The notes under the pieces are model-generated. The model worked only from the letters and a program-made list of their open reading frames with translations. It did not search any database and had not been told where the DNA came from. A DNA stretch of 64,000 nt, from NCBI GenBank assembly GCA_037447655.1, contig JBBHKE010002877.1, forward strand, positions 112,176 through 176,175, read 5' to 3'. Positions 40,768 through 52,252 of this stretch are shown piece by piece. Positions within the stretch are counted from its first letter, which is position 1. Each line of letters begins with the position of its first letter. This DNA comes from Zygnema cylindricum (Eukaryota; Streptophyta; Zygnematophyceae; Zygnematales; Zygnemataceae). The translations under genes and the position numbers were made by a program.

Positions 40768-41109
40768 TTAATGATGTAGCTAATTTTTAAATAGCTATCA
40801 AACCCTATGTATCCTAACGGACTACTACGATAGACCGCTAAGAGCTTACGGCTACGCCTTGCTCTGCCGGTCGGAGGTTCGAGTCCTGCCAGACTCAACC
40901 TTTTCGTTTAGAGTGACTTAGGTCACTCTTTAGTCCTGCCTATGGAGTAGAGGCAGTCATGGCTCCAGCGCTCTCTCTTTCTTTCAGTGACCACAACAAG
41001 TATGGGGGCTAGAGAGAAGAGGTGGAGGCACACTGCCTGTGTTTTTCTTTAAACTATTTTAGCAAATTAAGACCTAGAAAATACCTCCCCTAAATCCATC
41101 ATTTCAACA
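40768..41109 (-). repeat. 3' LTR remnant of copia-2
   Basis: Ends TTTCAACA like copia-1. It includes GGAGGTTCGAGTCCTGCC (about 40865-40882), a tRNA B-box-like motif not seen in this form in the copia-1 LTR. Confidence 0.8.
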
Positions 41110-44100
41110 CTCGCCTTATTTTCTAGTCTAATTTTAGTTTCTCTTTTAATCCACACTTTTCTCTACACTATTTTAACTTGGTAGAGGGCACAGGTTTTGT
41201 CATCATATCAGCCACCATTTCCCCATCACCCCTATACACCTAATTCACAATTTTGTTTTCCACTCTTTCCCTCACAAAACTTAGTTTTATGTCCATAAAT
41301 TTTGCTTTAAAATGGTGTTTTGGATTGGCTGCAATTGCAATTGCAGCGTGGTTATCACAAAATACTTCATGGACTCCCTTCTTCATATACCCTAGTTTTT
41401 GCAATAAAGACTTGACACACATCAACTCTTTCACAGCAAAGCAAGAAGCCATGTACTCAGCCTCGATAGTGGACTGAGCAACCACCTTTTGTTGCTTGCT
41501 ACTCGAACAGCAAGCACCCTCCCCCACACATAACAGATACCCAGAAGTACATCTTCTCATTGGTGCATCCCCATAACTGACATCACTCCAAGTGGCGATA
41601 TTAGTGTGCTCGCCTCCCAAATGCAACCATAAATCCCTAGTTCACACCATGTATCTCATAACTCTCTTGGCTGCCTCCTAATATCTTTTTTTAGGATCAT
41701 TAAGACTCCGACTGAGGACTCCAACTGCTGCTGCTATGTCCGGTCTGGTACAATTCATAAAGTAGATTAAACTTCCTACAACCTGTCTGTACAGAATAGA
41801 CTTCATAAACTGTCTCTCTTCTAGACTCATCTGATCATCTAGTATCATCACTCCACCTTCCACACTCCCATCACTTACTATCTTCAAGTCCATGGGAGTG
41901 GTACAACTGTTTGCTTTTTCCATATGAAATTTCTCAAGCATATTTCTGATAACTTCTTTCTAAGTAAGTCTGATTATCTTTTTCCCCCTATCTCTTTCCA
42001 CTTGAATTCCCAAAATATATTTAGCCTCCCCTAAATCCTTCATGTCAAATCTGCTCCTAAGATCTTTCTTTAGCTTATTGATCTTCTCCATATACTAACT
42101 TAACACCAACAAATCATCCACATAAATTGCAATAAAGATCACACCATTCTCATCCTTAAACATATAAATAGAGTGGTCGTAACTAATCCTAACATATCCA
42201 AGACTAGTGAGAAACTCATCTAGTTTCTTGTTCCATTGTCGGGGAGCCTGCTTCAGTCCATATAACGACTTTATGAGCTTGCACACTTTGCTCTCCTCTC
42301 CTTCCTCTACAAAACCCTCTAGCTGGTGCATGAAGATTTCCTCTTCTAGTTCACTGTTGAGAAAGGCGGTCTTGATATCCATCTGGTGAATTTCCATGTC
42401 TTACGCTCTTGCTAGACTGAGGAGAATCCTTACAGATGGGAACCGAACCACTGGAGCAAAAGTCTCCTCATAATCTATCCCTTTCGTTAGGGTGAACCCC
42501 TTTGCTACTAACCGAGCCTTATATCTCTCAATGGTATTATCTGGGTTCAGCTTCAGTTTAAATACCCATTTGCACCTGATAGGTTTTCTGTCTAGAGGAC
42601 AGTTCACTAGCTCCGAAGTATTTGCTTCCATGATGGAAGCCATCTCATCATTTATGGCTCTGACCCATCGGTCTTTCTCCGGACTGTCCATTGCCTTCGA
42701 CTATGACTGAGGCTCGTCTGGGTGAGATAGCTTTGTTACCTTGTGAGCAGCCTGTTTATCTTGTTGTCTTTTGCTGCTCCTTCGTCCTCCCTCGAAGTCT
42801 GAAGCTGGAATGGAGGGAAGTCTTGGATTCCTCTGCACTGTCTCATCAACTCCCCTATCCATGAAATCTGGTGCTGGCTCCTCTTCCTTTCTCTCGTCAG
42901 AGTGTGTAGGAATATGAGGGGATTCCACTATATCTCCCCCATCTTGGATCTCTCGTGAATCTGCAATCACGTTTTCACTTGTGTCCTTTTTGGGAAGACC
43001 CAAGTCATCCTCACTCTCGGACTCAAAATTGATTCTGATTTTCTTAGTGTATTTGAAGGGATCAAATGACTTCCCTTCATCCATGACAACTAGGTGCTTT
43101 ACTAGGATGATATCTTGTTTAGCTAAGTCATATACTCTATATCCCTTGACATCCTCATCGTATCCCACAAAATATCTTGGTTTTCCAGTAACATCTAGTT
43201 TCCAGTTTTTCTTATCTGTGTCAAGACTATAAACCTGGCTACCGAATACTTTCAGTTGAGAGATATCCAGTTTCCTTCCAACCCATCTCTCATAAGGTGC
43301 CATTCCTTTGACGGCTGTAGTGAGGACTCTATTCTTAATACAGTTAGCACAGTTCATGGCTTTTGCCCAAAATCTTCTTCCTATTTTCTTATCTGCCAAC
43401 ATACTACACACGCTATCTCCCAAAGTCCGGTTCATCCTCTCAGCTACCCCATTTTGTTCTGGATTATTCGATACAATTTTCTGATGCTGAACTCCCTCAT
43501 CTCTCAAGTATTCTTCAAACTAGTTAGAGGTATACTCTCCCCCATTATCACTTCATATTCTATTAATGGGGGTTCCGTGCAACTTTTCACTCCAAGCTTG
43601 GTATTCTTTGAAGTACTTTGGTGTTTCAAACTTTGTTATCAAGAAGTAGACTCTTTAATGTCTGGACCAATCATCAGTAATTCTCAGCATATACCTCTTC
43701 CCCCCTATCGAAAGTACTCTTGCTGGTCCCCAGATGTCTGTGTGGACCAGATCTAATACTTTATCACCTCTATACGTGGCAGTTTTTGGAAAGAGGAGTT
43801 TGTGAGCCTTACCTTGGGCAGAGCCACTACAATCATTTATCATTTCATTGTCCCCAAACTGAATGCCTTCTACTACACCCAATTTTTTCATTTCCCTCAG
43901 CCTATCAAAATGCACATGCCCCAACCGCTTATGCCAGATCATCAAGCTCGGGACACCACTATAGGAAGCACTCTTCTTTTCATTACTCAGGTTAAGCCTA
44001 AACATTCCTTGGCTACCCTTATCTGCTGTGAAGTAAACTTCATCTCCATACTTAGCTGTAAAGACTCCTTTTCTGGTGAAGGTATCAAAATCCGTGTCAT

Positions 44101-44134
44101 CTAATACAGAAGTAGACACAAGATTTTTACTCAG
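41110..44134 (-). pseudogene. pol: Pol of copia-2
   Basis: Minus strand. Pre-integrase MIWHKRLGHVHFDRLREMKK (about 43945-43886), NPEQNGVAERMNRTLGD (43460), GCKWVF-type RT start (with R for G, 42590), YVDDLLVLS (42120-42095) and RNase H blocks CTSGYLLCVGEG, AQSTIEAEYMAS (41550-41450). At least five frame breaks or stops (for example near 43520, 42700, 42400, 42094, 41945 and 41660). All domains recognisable, none continuous. Confidence 0.9.
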
Positions 44135-45490
44135 CTAAAGAATGTTGAGCACATCTGAGAAGGTGAGTATAGAAGTCTTACCCTTCACTAAAACTTTCAG
44201 ATCTACCAAGCCCACTAAATCTGTGGTATCTACTCTCCCATCCCCATGCTCTATTTCTACAGTAGGGATCTTTCTTAGCTTAGTGAAAAGGTGCCTGTCA
44301 CGGCACATATGTATGGATGCACCTGAATCGATGATCCATCCTTGCTGTGGAGCTTCTCGAATGGCTCCAAGAGCACACTTCTGTCTCCGAGGAATCTCCT
44401 TCTCCTCAAGGTTCTCGTCGAGGAGAAGCTCCCCATCCTCCTCCTCAGAGGACTCGTCCTCCTCAGTCTCTCCTCTTACTCGGGTGACCACAAGTGCCTT
44501 CTTCTTCCCTCCGGAAGAACCATCTCCACGGGTTTCTTGGAGCCTCAGCTTTGACAGCTTGATGCAATCAGCTATGAAGTGTCCTTGCTTTTTGCAGAAA
44601 TGGCAAAGACCCTTTGGGGGCCTAAGTTCTCCGGATTGATCTCTTTCTCCTTTAAAGTTGTTGTACAGCTTCTTCGAATCCTTCCTCCACCGGTCCGTCA
44701 TGGTAGCTTGAGCTTGAACGCTCTTACCTGCTCTGCGGATATGAATAGTGTTTCCCTGTGCGAGTATCATTCGAACCACGGTGCTCCACTTCCAAGAACT
44801 GTCATCCATTTCTTGCACTCGGTATACTATGTTTTCATACTCCTTCGGCAGTTTCATAATAAGAGTGTTAACTTTCATTTTCATTGTGCCTGTCCACCCG
44901 ACGCTCTCCATCTCTATATACAGGCAGGCAAGAAAGATCGTTGCAATAATCTAACATCTTCCCTCCTTTGTAAGTATAACTCCCCAACCTTTGCTCAACC
45001 AGCTGGAGCTTCGAATGGTACTGGCTCTATAGATTTCCATTAAAGTCATCCACAACTCCTCGACCTTGACGATGTGAAGATGGGAGGTTGCCAAAGCTTG
45101 AGTGAAGTGCCTCAGAATAAAATGCCTGGCATTCATGTTGGTGTACTCCCATATTTGAATATCGTTTTCCTCGGTCTTCACGACCACCATTCCAGGTGTC
45201 GTGGCAATAGGAGTGAGAGGTGTCTCCTTTCCTTTCCCCTTTTTGGACACACTGCTGTCCCCATCATCTGTCTCTTTCGTTGAAGCAGATGCTGCTGAAA
45301 AAAATCTCACTCCATCAAACCCTGGTGGGGTCCCCTGAGATGGACGTTTCACTTTTCCACTGACGATATCCCAATATCGTTTTTTACATAATGCCCATGT
45401 CATCATGGCTTCCCAGTAAATGAACCCAGATCTGTTGAAGATGGGCACCGTAGAGGGTGGGCCCATAACCTGCAATTCTGTCTCCCCCAT
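44135..45490 (-). pseudogene. gag: Gag and protease of copia-2
   Basis: Minus strand. The ATG at 45490 again lies inside the LTR (LTR edge 45471), giving METELQ-type codons (MGETELQ) across the boundary. Frame breaks occur near 44950. The knuckle is CHFCKKQGHFIADC (about 44600). The protease signature WIIDSGASIHM (about 44345-44310) is intact, with TCA where copia-1 has TGA. A TAA-type stop near 44134 ends the frame. Confidence 0.88.
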
Positions 45491-46195
45491 CGGATCACTG
45501 AATTCAGGAAGCCTCTTTATAGCTTTTGGCTAGCCTTCTTGTAAATTGGATCTCTGCTCCCCGATCAGGTAAAAAGACAATTTGACTGCACCCCTGTACA
45601 ATCTGGACTCCTCTGAGTCCACAGCAAAAAGAATCACTGAAAATGCCCAACCACGCAATATATTATCAAGTGGCAAAGATGTCAATATTTATACAAGCTT
45701 GTTGGGAGAGAGGCGGCTACCTCTTCAATCCTCTAAGTTCTAAACCCCTCTCTCAACCCCTATCTACTGTTGTACGAACCAATCAGAAGACTGTTTAGTA
45801 CAGAAAGGTACTACTGCCGATGTACTCTTCGTACGGCTGGTGTACGAGAAGGCCATGGAGGGGACGCCTGTCTCCTTCGGACTTGATTTTATGCTCCCCG
45901 GAAATCTCGCTTCCCAATGATATCTTGCCACGTGTCGACAGGTAATGTCACACCCGAAAACTGCCAAGACGGCCACTCTAGGATCTCGACGATGAGGCGG
46001 GCCGTTGGATCTAAACCGGCTTTTAATGTTCGCCGTCGAAAAATAACAAATGTCCGGTACATTTGTTTTGTGCCCACTAAACGCCAACTAGTTCCTATGT
46101 CCTTAATTTGGTATTCCGTTAATTCGATTAATGATGTAGCTAATGTTTAAATAGCTATGAAACCCTATGTATCCTAACGGACTACTACGACAGAC
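45471..46195 (-). repeat. 5' LTR remnant of copia-2
   Basis: Starts (inner edge) TGCAATTCTGTCTCCCCCATCGG as in copia-1; carries the CGTACGG/GTACGAGAAGGCCAT block. Sequence after 46195 belongs to another repeat. Confidence 0.8.
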
Positions 46196-46785
46196 AGGTA
46201 AGAATTGACCGTTGGATGTTCATCTACGACGAGTTCGCTTCAATATATTTTGTAACTGTCAACCCACCTTGATGAGGTGGGTTGGCATATACAAAAAAAA
46301 ACCGGTGACACAGTAGAAGATTAAGCTACGTGTCATGATGTAAAACCAACGAAAAATCTTAAGATTTGCACATGACACGCGCTTTCCAAAATACAACCGA
46401 AAATAAAAACGAAATTTCGTAACATTCATTCGTCACCCTATTTTCGGTAACTTATGTTCGTCACATTATTTCTCTCAAAGGACTTTCGTTATGTTCGAAA
46501 ATACAAACCCTGAAAATGAGTTGGCGTACAGAGTGGCGTCTGCAAAAAGTACAAAAGTTCTGTCGTATAATGATTTTGTACGTGGTACGCAAGTGAAGAT
46601 TTGAAGTTAAGTTTGTCGGTGCTGAAAAATCTGAAAGATATTCACTATCGGATTGTAGCTTGCTTGGCGCCTGTAAATTTAGAACACGTGGTTTACCGAC
46701 TCTTCGTGATGGAACATCGACTCAATCGACCCGGTCTGTAGAGTTGTCCGCTCGATTACAGAAACGTCTGATAGAACTTCACCCT
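46196..46785. mobile_element. Harbinger-like MITE fragment
   Basis: Matches about 60470-61068: the hairpin CAACCCACC...GGTGGGTTGG, GCTACGTGTCATGATG, CGAAATTTCGTAACATT. The left end is missing. The right inverted repeat TGATAGAACTTCACCC is followed by TAA. Confidence 0.7.
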
Positions 46786-46803
46786 AAAGGTGAAGTTCTA
46801 TCA
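46769..46803. repeat. Perfect palindrome formed by two transposon ends
   Basis: TGATAGAACTTCACC and GGTGAAGTTCTATCA, 15 + 15 nt, are separated by CTAAA. It looks like the right end of one MITE, the TAA target, and the left end of another. Confidence 0.85.
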
Positions 46804-47288
46804 TTGGAAATGTTCTTAAACGTTATTTGAGGTACCACACTTACTATGTTTAATAATTCTAATATAGTGTCGTTTTAAATAGTGTGGTGTATGTTATGCC
46901 AGATTTGGTACTATATTATAATTTTTAAAGTAAAAAAGTACAGAAAAAATATTTACGCTGTCGCGCGCACATGTAAACGTGCTCTGAAAAAACGATAAAA
47001 TGGGGTCGGCAATGAAATGGCGTACGATTTGACCAATTTCGTACATGCACATATTTTAGTCTGGAGATATTATGCGATGACAATTATTAGAAATCAGTTT
47101 ACAAATCAGAGTTAATGATAAACTAGAATAAGTATTTTTTTGGAAAAAAATGAAATTCCCAATTAGCGTAAATAACGTTAATTGTTTCCTTACGCTAATA
47201 GCGATTCACGGTGTAATGAGCGAGTGTGCGGTATAGTGGTGTATACAGTACTATTAAGTACGAAAATGAGGTCGGACGAAGAGTAAGG
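46804..47288. other. Decayed MITE remains
   Basis: AT-rich; CTAATAGCGATTCACGGTGTA at about 47198-47218 is the right end of a CACCGCC-type MITE, but no clear left end was found. No gene. Confidence 0.45.
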
Positions 47289-47290
47289 TA

Positions 47291-47828
47291 CACCGCCAAT
47301 CGTTATTAGCGTTGTGTACGCTAATTCCTTCCCGCTTTTTTTTTTTTTTTATTCTCCATTAGTGTAGTTCATTCTATTTTTTCTTTATTCTATTTAGGGT
47401 TATTTTTAGTACGTTATCTCTTAATAGAGTGGTATATGGTCAGTGTCAGACCGTACATAAATGTACCTTTTTAAGTTAAAAATTACAATAAATTAGTTTT
47501 AGTAACTGCGAACGCATGAGAATGTGCGTTCTAAAAAGGAAAAAAACCAGGTCGTAAAAAATCCTGCTCGCACATATTCGTCCGACAGCCGCGTTTCGAC
47601 CGTGTGAATGTACGATTTGTGTACGATTTGTCATATTTTGTACGGAAGCCTATATTAGTGTAAGCATGTTTGCTACCGACATTTTTTTTTTCAAAGATCC
47701 AAATTACCATAACCAAACAATTAGAATGTATGTTTTTTTCCAAAATTTTCAAATTCTTAAATAGCGTACACCACGGTAATTATTTTTATACGCTAAAAAA
47801 ACTTTCACGCTAATAACGATTGGCGGTG
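47291..47828. mobile_element. MITE copy 1 of a three-copy cluster
   Basis: CACCGCCAATCGTTATTAGCG ... CTAATAACGATTGGCGGTG, 538 bp. Its interior (GAACGCATGAGAATGTGCG...) is close to 33410-33640. Confidence 0.82.
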
Positions 47829-47830
47829 TA

Positions 47831-48037
47831 CAGTACACCGCCAATCGCTATTAGAGTATATAACGCCAATTCGGTGCCTGTTTTTCAAAAAAAAAAACCT
47901 GAAATACAATTAATAACGCTATTTAAGTACGTGGACCATAATTTGTCTCGTCTCAGGTACTAAATTAGAATCAATAACGCTAATTGTTTTTTGACGCTAT
48001 TTAATCCTTGACTCTAATAGCGATTGGCGGTGTACTG
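47831..48037. mobile_element. MITE copy 2, short form
   Basis: 207 bp, CAGTACACCGCCAATCGC ... GCGATTGGCGGTGTACTG, flanked by TA on each side. It begins two bases after copy 1. Confidence 0.85.
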
Positions 48038-48039
48038 TA

Positions 48040-48242
48040 CATCGCCAATCGCTATTAGAGTATATAACGCTAATACGGTGCCCCTAAATTTTGACCCCAA
48101 AACCTGAAATAGAATTAATAACGCTATTTAAGGACGTGGACCATAATATGCCACGTCTCAGGCACTAAATAAGAATCAATAACGCTAACTATTTTTTGAC
48201 GCTATTTAATCCTTGACTCTAATAGCGATTGGCGGTGTACTG
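48040..48242. mobile_element. MITE copy 3, short form
   Basis: About 203 bp, CATCGCCAATCGC ... GCGATTGGCGGTGTACTG, same orientation and very similar to copy 2 (ACGTGGACCATAAT shared). Confidence 0.85.
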
Positions 48243-49886
48243 TATTGTAAGGTGTCGACACTCCAGAGCCTATTCTCGATATTTGATATGTACCTTTTTT
48301 GACCTACTCATAATCGATATCGGTCCTGCATATCAAGACTGCTCTTATCGCAATGCAAGTACGGTATATCCTGATACTGTATTGTAGTTTATCGGCACGA
48401 CGATCCTTTTTTCGTGCTTACGACCGACTTTGGACCGAATAGGCCCTTATGGAGCCGACGAGCCCTACGTCACGATCACCTTACCGTAAGGCTGCTTACG
48501 TTCGCCGTGCCGATTAGTTCCTCTTACGAGGTGACATCCGACGGTTCCATGCTCCCTGTTTAAAAAAGTATATCTGTTTCACGTACATTTACAGTCCACC
48601 GTATATTTGCCAGCAATGCGTTTTGTTTCCCCATCGGGCCTTGTTTTCAAGAAAGCAGTGCTGAACGGACGGCTTACAGCGACACTACAAACCAAGGCAG
48701 CGATCTAACGGACGGTCAACGATCAGGCCGCTGACCAAAGCGCGCACGTTGCTGTTCTCTGCGTGAAAGGAATACGGACGGCTTGGATGCGTGCCGTACA
48801 TTCAAAGCAAACGAAAGTGCGTCAATGCATGGCTCGAGGTGCGCGTCACATGTGTCACACCTGGGTCTGAATTCTAGTGCCGACAAAGAGCCGTTGCAAC
48901 TTTGGGCCTAGCTTTTCTCGCCTGCTTCTTGCTGCTCTCTACTCCGCTGCACGGTGGTTGCTTTTGCAGTTTTGCTGTTCAAATTTGTAGCTCTCTTTTT
49001 TTTCCTGCTATTTTCTCTTTTTTTGCGTTACTTCATAGACGACTTACCGGCAACGTGCTGGACTGAATTCTGTGCGATATTGAGCCGGCGGTTATAAAGT
49101 ACGTTTCTAGTGTATGACTACACGACTGGTAAATAACCAGCTCGGTCATGATGTGCTGGAAATAAAGAAAAATAATTAATGGCTCGTCAAGTCCAAGAAA
49201 AATAAAGCATTTTATGATAATGAATCCAAAATGATGATACATATTTCCCAGTCACTGTATGGAAAAGTTTAGAAAATATTTAAAAGCTGGAAAAAGTAGC
49301 ATTAAAACTAGAGCCTACATTCTGAGGTCGTTGTGTTTTTGAAATTCTAAAAAATCCAGGATCTCTGAGTTATGATAAGTAAAGTTTGTGGAAGAAGGTC
49401 TGAATGATGCAAGTGCATTCTCTATATACGACAGAACTATACAAATCAAGAGATAATTGTTTCTTTCAAGAAAATATTTCATTGATTGAAACTAAAAATA
49501 AAGAGATATATTCGTACCATAGCTGGAGTACGACAAGGAGTTGGAATACTCCGCCTAATTTTTTATTATCTAAATGTCTGCTAGATTCACGAGATAGAAC
49601 TTCCTCTATTCAAGCTAGGTAAACTGGAATAGGAAGACTTATTCTCATTAATATTGGATAAGTAATTTTCACCGGATGTTTTTTTGTTTTTTTTGTTTTT
49701 AGTGTGGCCAGTTTATTTTATTTCTTTGTTTGTACTTAACTTGCCTGACATTTTAATTTCTTAAACACACAATTTCTCGTCTAGTATCATATACTCTTTT
49801 TTAAGCTTTCATAGTCAGGTTTTGCCAAATGATAAGCCATATTTAAGTGCACTTTTCAATGGGTGCAGAGGTCTGTGAGCTTCTAA
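48243..49886. other. Unassigned stretch
   Basis: 1.6 kb, no long coding frame or terminal repeats noticed. It has mixed composition up to about 48900, then AT-rich. Confidence 0.4.
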
Positions 49887-50476
49887 TTGGTACATTTGAC
49901 TCGTCCAATGAGGCACTGGCGTGGAACAAGTGAATGGGAGGAGGAGGCAATTTCACCGCCTAAGACAAGAATGACACTTGCAGACTCTTCAAATAGTTAT
50001 GGGGGAAAGTTCAGGCTGAGGTCCAATAGTTGTCAGGACAAGGAGGCTTCCATTCGAGAAGATAGTGAAAGCCGTGAAAAAAACCTTCGAAAAACATCGT
50101 CCCAGCGCAGCCCATCGGATTTCTCGTCTCCCCCGAGGTCTATGATAATCAGACATCTGGTTACCTGTCAAGCAAGAGAACATGGCCCTCCACAGCTTCT
50201 TCGAGGTCGCCTCTTAGTTCAGACACAAGTGGACACAATGAGGGGAGCAGTGGAAGGCATCGTTTGACAAAGGCAGGGTCGGTCGAACCAAAGAGCAATG
50301 AACGAAGAAGGCATCTTTCCACAGGTGTTAACGAACATGTAGATGAGAACAGCACGCCACAATTTTCTTTCAGAGAAGAGTTTGATCAGATGCGTGGCCC
50401 TAGAGAAGATCATAGGAGGAGAGAGCCATTGGATGGTTTGGAGAACAACGCAGAGCAGTCAAAATATGATGACTAG
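49887..50476 (+). pseudogene. Coding-like remnant of unknown nature
   Basis: Two overlapping frames together give serine-, arginine- and acid-rich sequence: first LADSSNSYGGKFRLRSN and NLRKTSSQRSPSDFSS (from 49887), then, after a probable shift near 50140, TKAGSVEPKSNERRRHL and FSFREEFDQMRGPREDHRRR up to the stop at 50474-50476. Base composition differs from the AT-rich surroundings. It resembles a disordered protein segment or a Gag fragment, but no motif identifies it. It runs into a copia-type LTR fragment. Confidence 0.35.
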
Positions 50477-50528
50477 GACAATGGTCAAAGGTCCAAGTGG
50501 AGATGGGGGAGTGGAACTCAGACTAGGA

Positions 50529-51230
50529 ATAGTTGTTGGAGTACTTTTTGTACGACCATCGTACGGCATAGCCAAAATGTTGATGCTTGCCATATCCGGA
50601 TTCGTTCTCATATTCTTCGGAGATGCCGCAAGCCAATGAGGTGGTGCCACGTGTCACTTGACGTGGCTTTGACAAAAAACCTCTAAATCACCGATTCCAC
50701 GATCTCGGCTCCTATTGTGGTCGTTCGATCATATCCGACTTTTAAATCTAGCTGTCGAAACAAATGCGCGGTATTTGTTTCGTGCGGTACCGAAAACTGT
50801 ACTATACCTAAACTGTATCTATCTGCTAAGAATCTATTCGTTCTGTTAAATGAATTCGTCTACATTTACATCTTTAGATACTCATCAAACACTATGTATC
50901 TCATCACAGGTCCTAAACTATAGGACAAAGCTAACGACTACTGTTGACATTGTGGGCGTGTAGGTACCAAGATCAAATCATGGTTCCATCAAGTACCCTT
51001 TTGGTAAATCTACTAAAACTGCTATTTGTCTCTCTCAGGACAGCATAGGCAGCCATGGCTGTAGCTCCCCTTCGACCCCTTCGAACCTTCAGTGACTGCG
51101 ACAAGTGTGGGGGTTTGAAGGGAGGAGTTATAGATAGACTGCCTCTGTTTCTTTTTTGCATTTATTCTTACAAGTTTAGACCTAGAAAAATACTCAAATT
51201 TGAACAAGGAAGAATTACAACTTCGTAACA
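50529..51230 (-). repeat. Copia-type LTR fragment
   Basis: GTACTTTTTGTACGACCATCGTACGGCATAGCC onward, through GCAGCCATGGCTGTAGC, TTCAGTGACTGCGACAAGTGTGGGGG and GACCTAGAAAAATACTC to ...CGTAACA; lines up with 63405-64000 and with copia-1 LTRs. The first third of the LTR (left side) is missing. Confidence 0.78.
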
Positions 51231-52252
51231 CTTGTCACAACACGCTGAAGCTTTACCATCATCAATTAAAGTACGTGAAGCTAGTGTGGAATCATGCATA
51301 AACATTTTTTTAAACAAATAACAAACATATTAAGAAGAAAAAAATGTAAAAAAATTCACAAGGACTTCTCCAACCCAGGGAGTGAGGGTGGGGCTTATGG
51401 TAAAAGTAACTAAACAGTAAGGTAAAAAAAAATAGAAAGCAATGGAATAACAAAGGGAAAAGAAAAATACATTATTAAATGGTTGTATTTGTAAATATGA
51501 AAGAGCTAAAGTACGATCGGCACGATGGTCAGAGACATTGGTGAATGTTTATTATTGTAATGTAAAAATTAACAAAAAGTATAAAAAATATGATATTTAT
51601 GAGTGCTGCTGAAATAAAAAAAAAAAAACGCAGGAACACTAATAAAATGGAAGACAAAAATTTTAAAATATAGAAAGCGGGTCGAAGGGACAAAAAGGTG
51701 TTATTAACTTACAATAGAACTGTTCATTGACAAGTTATATGAAAACGCTAACCAATCGATCGAGGGAGTAAGTGGACATTTTGTTATTTAAACCTTCTCT
51801 GCAAGGGGCGCCGAGATAAGTTAGCGGGGATTGTAATCGCGTCGCCTTATTGGAGAAATTTAAACAGCCGTAGATTCCTACGACAACATCTTTCCAACCG
51901 ACAGTTCGACATTTTTTAGCGTGTGACAAAAATTATTACACTATGGATTATTATCCTATACTTTGGCATAGGACCGAACTGTAAAATAAACTAAAATTAA
52001 TGTTTATTCGCAGCCAACCACTAAACCAATGGAATAATCGATTGACACTTAGCATCCGACACTATCCGACAACAAAACTACAATACAATAGTTTGGCGTT
52101 TTCGATATTGATAATGTCGCTGATCTTTATATAGTGTGGGAGCCGCCGACGGACGACCCATAGTCCCACACTAATAAAGCACATGGCAACACAAGGTTGC
52201 TGTAGCATGGGCCGCGCTACCTTGGAAAGACAAAATTCATAGATGTCCAATT
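51231..52252. other. Unassigned AT-rich stretch
   Basis: A-rich at 51290-51680; nothing recognisable. Confidence 0.4.

Larger units (their letters stand above)
40768..46195 (-). mobile_element. Decayed Ty1/copia element (copia-2)
   Basis: Minus-strand relative of copia-1, same order. The 3' LTR survives as 40768-41109 (its far part missing where element B inserted). The 5' LTR is 45471-46195 (truncated at 46195). The two pieces share only about 65 bp (TTAATGATGTAGC ... GACTACTACGA), so together they cover about one full LTR. The primer site GGTGGGCCCATAACC (45456-45470) is the same as in copia-1. Confidence 0.88.

Noticed and set aside
40860-40890. tRNA gene around GGTTCGAGTCC
   Set aside because: Only a T-arm-like motif is present; no acceptor pairing or D arm could be drawn, and it lies in an LTR.
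47291-48242. CRISPR-like repeat array
   Set aside because: Units are over 200 bp, have inverted ends and TA flanks: they are MITEs in a eukaryotic genome.
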